Below, piece by piece: positions 62,211-64,000 of a stretch of 64,000 nt of DNA; the stretch's first letter is position 1; the number at the start of each line of letters is the position of its first letter. Below the pieces are notes generated by a model. The model searched no databases. It saw only the letters and a program-made list of their open reading frames with translations, and was not told where the DNA came from. The stretch comes from Ilumatobacteraceae bacterium. GTDB lineage: Bacteria > Actinomycetota > Acidimicrobiia > Acidimicrobiales > Ilumatobacteraceae. The translations under genes and the position numbers were made by a program. Location: assembly GCA_022843125.1 (NCBI GenBank), contig JALHOG010000004.1, forward strand, positions 5,001 through 69,000, in the 5' to 3' direction.

Positions 62211-62495
62211 ATGTTCGCGCTCACCCTCGGAGAGGCCAAGACCATCGCTCTCGTGGTGGTGGTCGCGCTCGTCGGGCTCGCGATCGCATCGGCGTGGCTG
62301 ATGAAGACCATCATGCAGAAGCTGGCCCTCGTGGCGATCTTCGGGCTGCTCGGCGTCCTCGTGTGGTCGCAGCGCGCATCACTCGACGAGTGCGCCGACA
62401 AGGTCGAGGCGGCGGTGCGCGCCGGTGGTGCCACGGTCGACACCTCGTGCTCGTTCTTCGGGCGTGACGTGCAGATCCGCACGTCACGCACGTGA
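62211..62495 (+). CDS. small membrane protein
   Basis: A 94-residue protein, not recognised. Two hydrophobic helices (about 11-30 and 36-52) are followed by a soluble tail with two cysteines (DECADKVE and DTSCSFFG) that could form a disulfide outside the cell. TAGGGT (62198-62203) ends 7 bases before ATG 62211. Its stop overlaps the GTG of the MFS gene by 4 bases, so the two are co-expressed. Confidence 0.7.
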   Translation: MFALTLGEAKTIALVVVVALVGLAIASAWLMKTIMQKLALVAIFGLLGVLVWSQRASLDECADKVEAAVRAGGATVDTSCSFFGRDVQIRTSRT

Positions 62496-63676
62496 GCGCG
62501 CCGGGCGTCAGCGTCACCGAGCCGAGCACACGGTCGCAGCTCGCCGCGCTCACCGGCGCCAAGGTGGTCACCAACACCGCGCTGCGGTGGGTCGGGCCGT
62601 TCCTGCCGACGCTCGAGCGGGCGTTCGACACCACCACGGGCACCCTGACGGGGATCATGGGCGTTGCCGAACTCGGCGGGCTCTCCACGCTCGCCACCGG
62701 ATCGCAGCTCGATCGCGGTCGTGAACGAACGGTGTTCATGGCCGGCATCGCGCTCGTCGGCGTGTCGTCGATCATCGCCCTCGGTGGCACCACGTGGACG
62801 TTCGCGATCGCATTCGCGCTGCTCGTGATCGGCATCGCGAACCACACCATCGCCGGTCACGCGTGGATCGGCCACCGCGTGCCGTTCGCCGGTCGCAGTC
62901 GTGCGATCGGGATCTACGAGACGTCCTGGGCGCTGGCGTTGCTGATCGGCGCGCCGATCCTCGCAGTGCTGATCGAGCGGTTCGGCTGGCGTGGGCCGTA
63001 CGTGGCGCTCGCAGTCGCCAGCGTCGTCGCGATGGTGGTCGTCCGGGTCAGGGTGGCCCCCGGCGTCGTGGTGCCGCTCGTCGCTCGTGACGTGCGTCCA
63101 CCACGGGAGCCGCTCCCCCGCAGCGCATGGCCGCCGATGCTGGCCTCTGCCGCGATCGCAATGGCCGGGCTCGGGATCTTCGTGATCTCAGGGGCCTGGC
63201 TCGACGACGAGTACGGCGTCTCGACCGGCGGGCTCGGGCTGATCGCGGCCGGGTTCGGCGCGGTCGAGTTGGCGTCGTCGGTCTCGGTCGCCGCGTTCGC
63301 CGACCGCATCGGCGCCCGACGGTCGGTGCTGGCCGGTCTGGTCGCGCTGGTGGCGGGCGGCGTGGTGATGGCCGTCGCCGACTCGACGCTGATCGCGGTG
63401 GTCGGGTTGGCGCTGTATCTCACCGGCTTCGAGTTCGCGTTCGTCGCGTCGTTGACGCTCGTCACCGAGGCCGCGCCGGCCGCACGCGGACGTGCGATCG
63501 GGATCAGCAACGCGCTCGGTACCGTCGCCCGAGCAACCTCGGTGATCCTGTCGGGCCAGCTGTTCGAGGCGTTCGGCGTGCGCGGCTCGCTCGCCATGGC
63601 GACGTTCGCGACCGTGGCCGCGTTCGGTCTGACCCTCGCCACCACCGTCCGGCGCGACGGCGTCGTCGCGATCTGA
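62492..63676 (+). CDS. 12-helix MFS transporter
   Basis: A 394-residue major-facilitator protein with about 12 transmembrane helices. The N-terminal TGAKVVTNTALRWVGPFLPTLERAF and the loop motif TGSQLDRGRERT, plus ADRIGARRSVLAGLVAL between helices 8 and 9, fit the drug-resistance or sugar-efflux groups. Substrate unknown. GTG 62492 overlaps the preceding small membrane protein's stop (GTGA). Confidence 0.88.
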   Translation: MSAPGVSVTEPSTRSQLAALTGAKVVTNTALRWVGPFLPTLERAFDTTTGTLTGIMGVAELGGLSTLATGSQLDRGRERTVFMAGIALVGVSSIIALGGTTWTFAIAFALLVIGIANHTIAGHAWIGHRVPFAGRSRAIGIYETSWALALLIGAPILAVLIERFGWRGPYVALAVASVVAMVVVRVRVAPGVVVPLVARDVRPPREPLPRSAWPPMLASAAIAMAGLGIFVISGAWLDDEYGVSTGGLGLIAAGFGAVELASSVSVAAFADRIGARRSVLAGLVALVAGGVVMAVADSTLIAVVGLALYLTGFEFAFVASLTLVTEAAPAARGRAIGISNALGTVARATSVILSGQLFEAFGVRGSLAMATFATVAAFGLTLATTVRRDGVVAI

Positions 63677-63698
63677 CGCTCGTCATTGCTCCGCTGCC

Positions 63699-64000
63699 TC
63701 AGGCCAGCACGCCGGACACGAACGCCGCCACCACCTCGCCCATCGCATCCGGGTGTGTGTTCGGGCCGAAGTGCCGGGCATCGGCCAGCACGATCGGCTC
63801 GACGCCGAACCACTCGCCGAGGGCTTCGGCCGAGCGGCGATGGTGGGGCAAGCCGCCCTCACCGCACATCGGCAGCACGGCGGCGGCAACGGCCTCCGGT
63901 TCCCACGGGGCGTGCTCGCGGAGGTCGCTCAGCTCGCCGATCAGCGCCGGCCCTTCGGCACGCCGAGCGCGGCGGGTCGATGCCGGCAGCCGCTCCCAGC
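63699..64000 (-). CDS. alpha/beta hydrolase-like protein, 5' end beyond window
   Basis: Only the last 100 residues are visible. The C-terminal LPMCGEGGLPHHRRSAEALGEWFGVEPIVLADARHFGPNTHPDAMGEVVAAFVSGVLA-type end (given here as separate short motifs: GEWFGVEPIVLADARHFG and HPDAMGEVVAAFV) matches the catalytic-His region of alpha/beta hydrolases. It ends 22 bases past the convergent MFS stop. The nucleophile and the full length cannot be judged. Confidence 0.6.
   Translation of the reverse strand, partial: WERLPASTRRARRAEGPALIGELSDLREHAPWEPEAVAAAVLPMCGEGGLPHHRRSAEALGEWFGVEPIVLADARHFGPNTHPDAMGEVVAAFVSGVLA

Overview
This window is a dense, very GC-rich stretch of chromosome from an actinobacterium. 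The gene orders infC-rpmI-rplT-trmH-pheS-pheT-arg, pyrR-pyrB-pyrC-carA-carB-mihF-gmk-rpoZ-coaBC-metK-priA and aroC-aroB-aroQ-pepQ-efp-nusB / aroE-mltG-ruvX-alaS are the classic actinobacterial blocks known from Mycobacterium and Streptomyces. The actinobacterial integration host factor MihF, DUF1844 next to infC, DUF3151, and a degenerate PriA without a Walker A site support this. A deep-branching actinobacterium such as an Acidimicrobiia member (Ilumatobacter-like) is my inference; no rRNA is present to test it. I see no tRNA, rRNA, CRISPR array, transposase or prophage.

Layout. 1-10 kb: tyrS (3' end cut off), a DUF2332 protein, an SGNH hydrolase, a DNA glycosylase (mpg), then the arginine operon read leftward as argC-argB-argD-argF-argR-argH. 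10-18 kb: yqgE, an ACT protein, pheT/pheS, a membrane diguanylate cyclase, an rRNA-type methyltransferase and rplT-rpmI-infC. 18-24 kb: DUF1844, a base-flipping ATL protein, a cold-shock protein, hisG, a membrane protein, a MoaB-like protein, rsmB, fmt, def and an RsmC-like methyltransferase. 24-38.5 kb: priA, metK, coaBC, rpoZ, gmk, mihF and the pyrimidine genes pyrD, carB, carA, pyrC, pyrB, pyrR. 38.5-43.2 kb: a histidine phosphatase, an amidohydrolase and two membrane proteins. 43.2-56 kb: nusB, efp, pepQ, the shikimate genes, two GNATs, a hydrolase/WYL-regulator pair, mltG, ruvX and alaS. 56-64 kb: two MFS exporters, a Cys-rich protein, an orphan ParA, RNase D, rhodanese, MobA-like, DUF3151 and a partial hydrolase at the right edge. 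No gene-free stretch exceeds 300 bases; the longest, the infC leader (about 290), has its own entry.

Genes are tightly packed, with many 4-base (ATGA/GTGA) or 1-base (TGATG) stop-start overlaps that suggest translational coupling. Many first genes of transcription units have no Shine-Dalgarno sequence but a TANNNT hexamer 6-10 bases before the start codon, as expected for leaderless mRNAs.

The most interesting signals are regulatory. Two tandem 14-base pseudo-palindromes with identical 6-base spacing lie over the argC promoter and again just before carA, inside the pyr cluster: a likely ArgR operator pair linking arginine and carbamoyl-phosphate synthesis. pyrR has a PyrR-type RNA loop just before its ribosome-binding site. 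infC can only start on a non-canonical codon (ATA). A 72-base near-perfect palindrome fills the gap between two convergent genes. A 12-base inverted repeat sits between a WYL regulator and a divergent hydrolase. Four copies of a GC-rich 13-14-mer occupy the pyrR-pyrB gap. Several pathway genes expected in these clusters (argJ, argG, aroK, pyrF) are missing from their usual slots.
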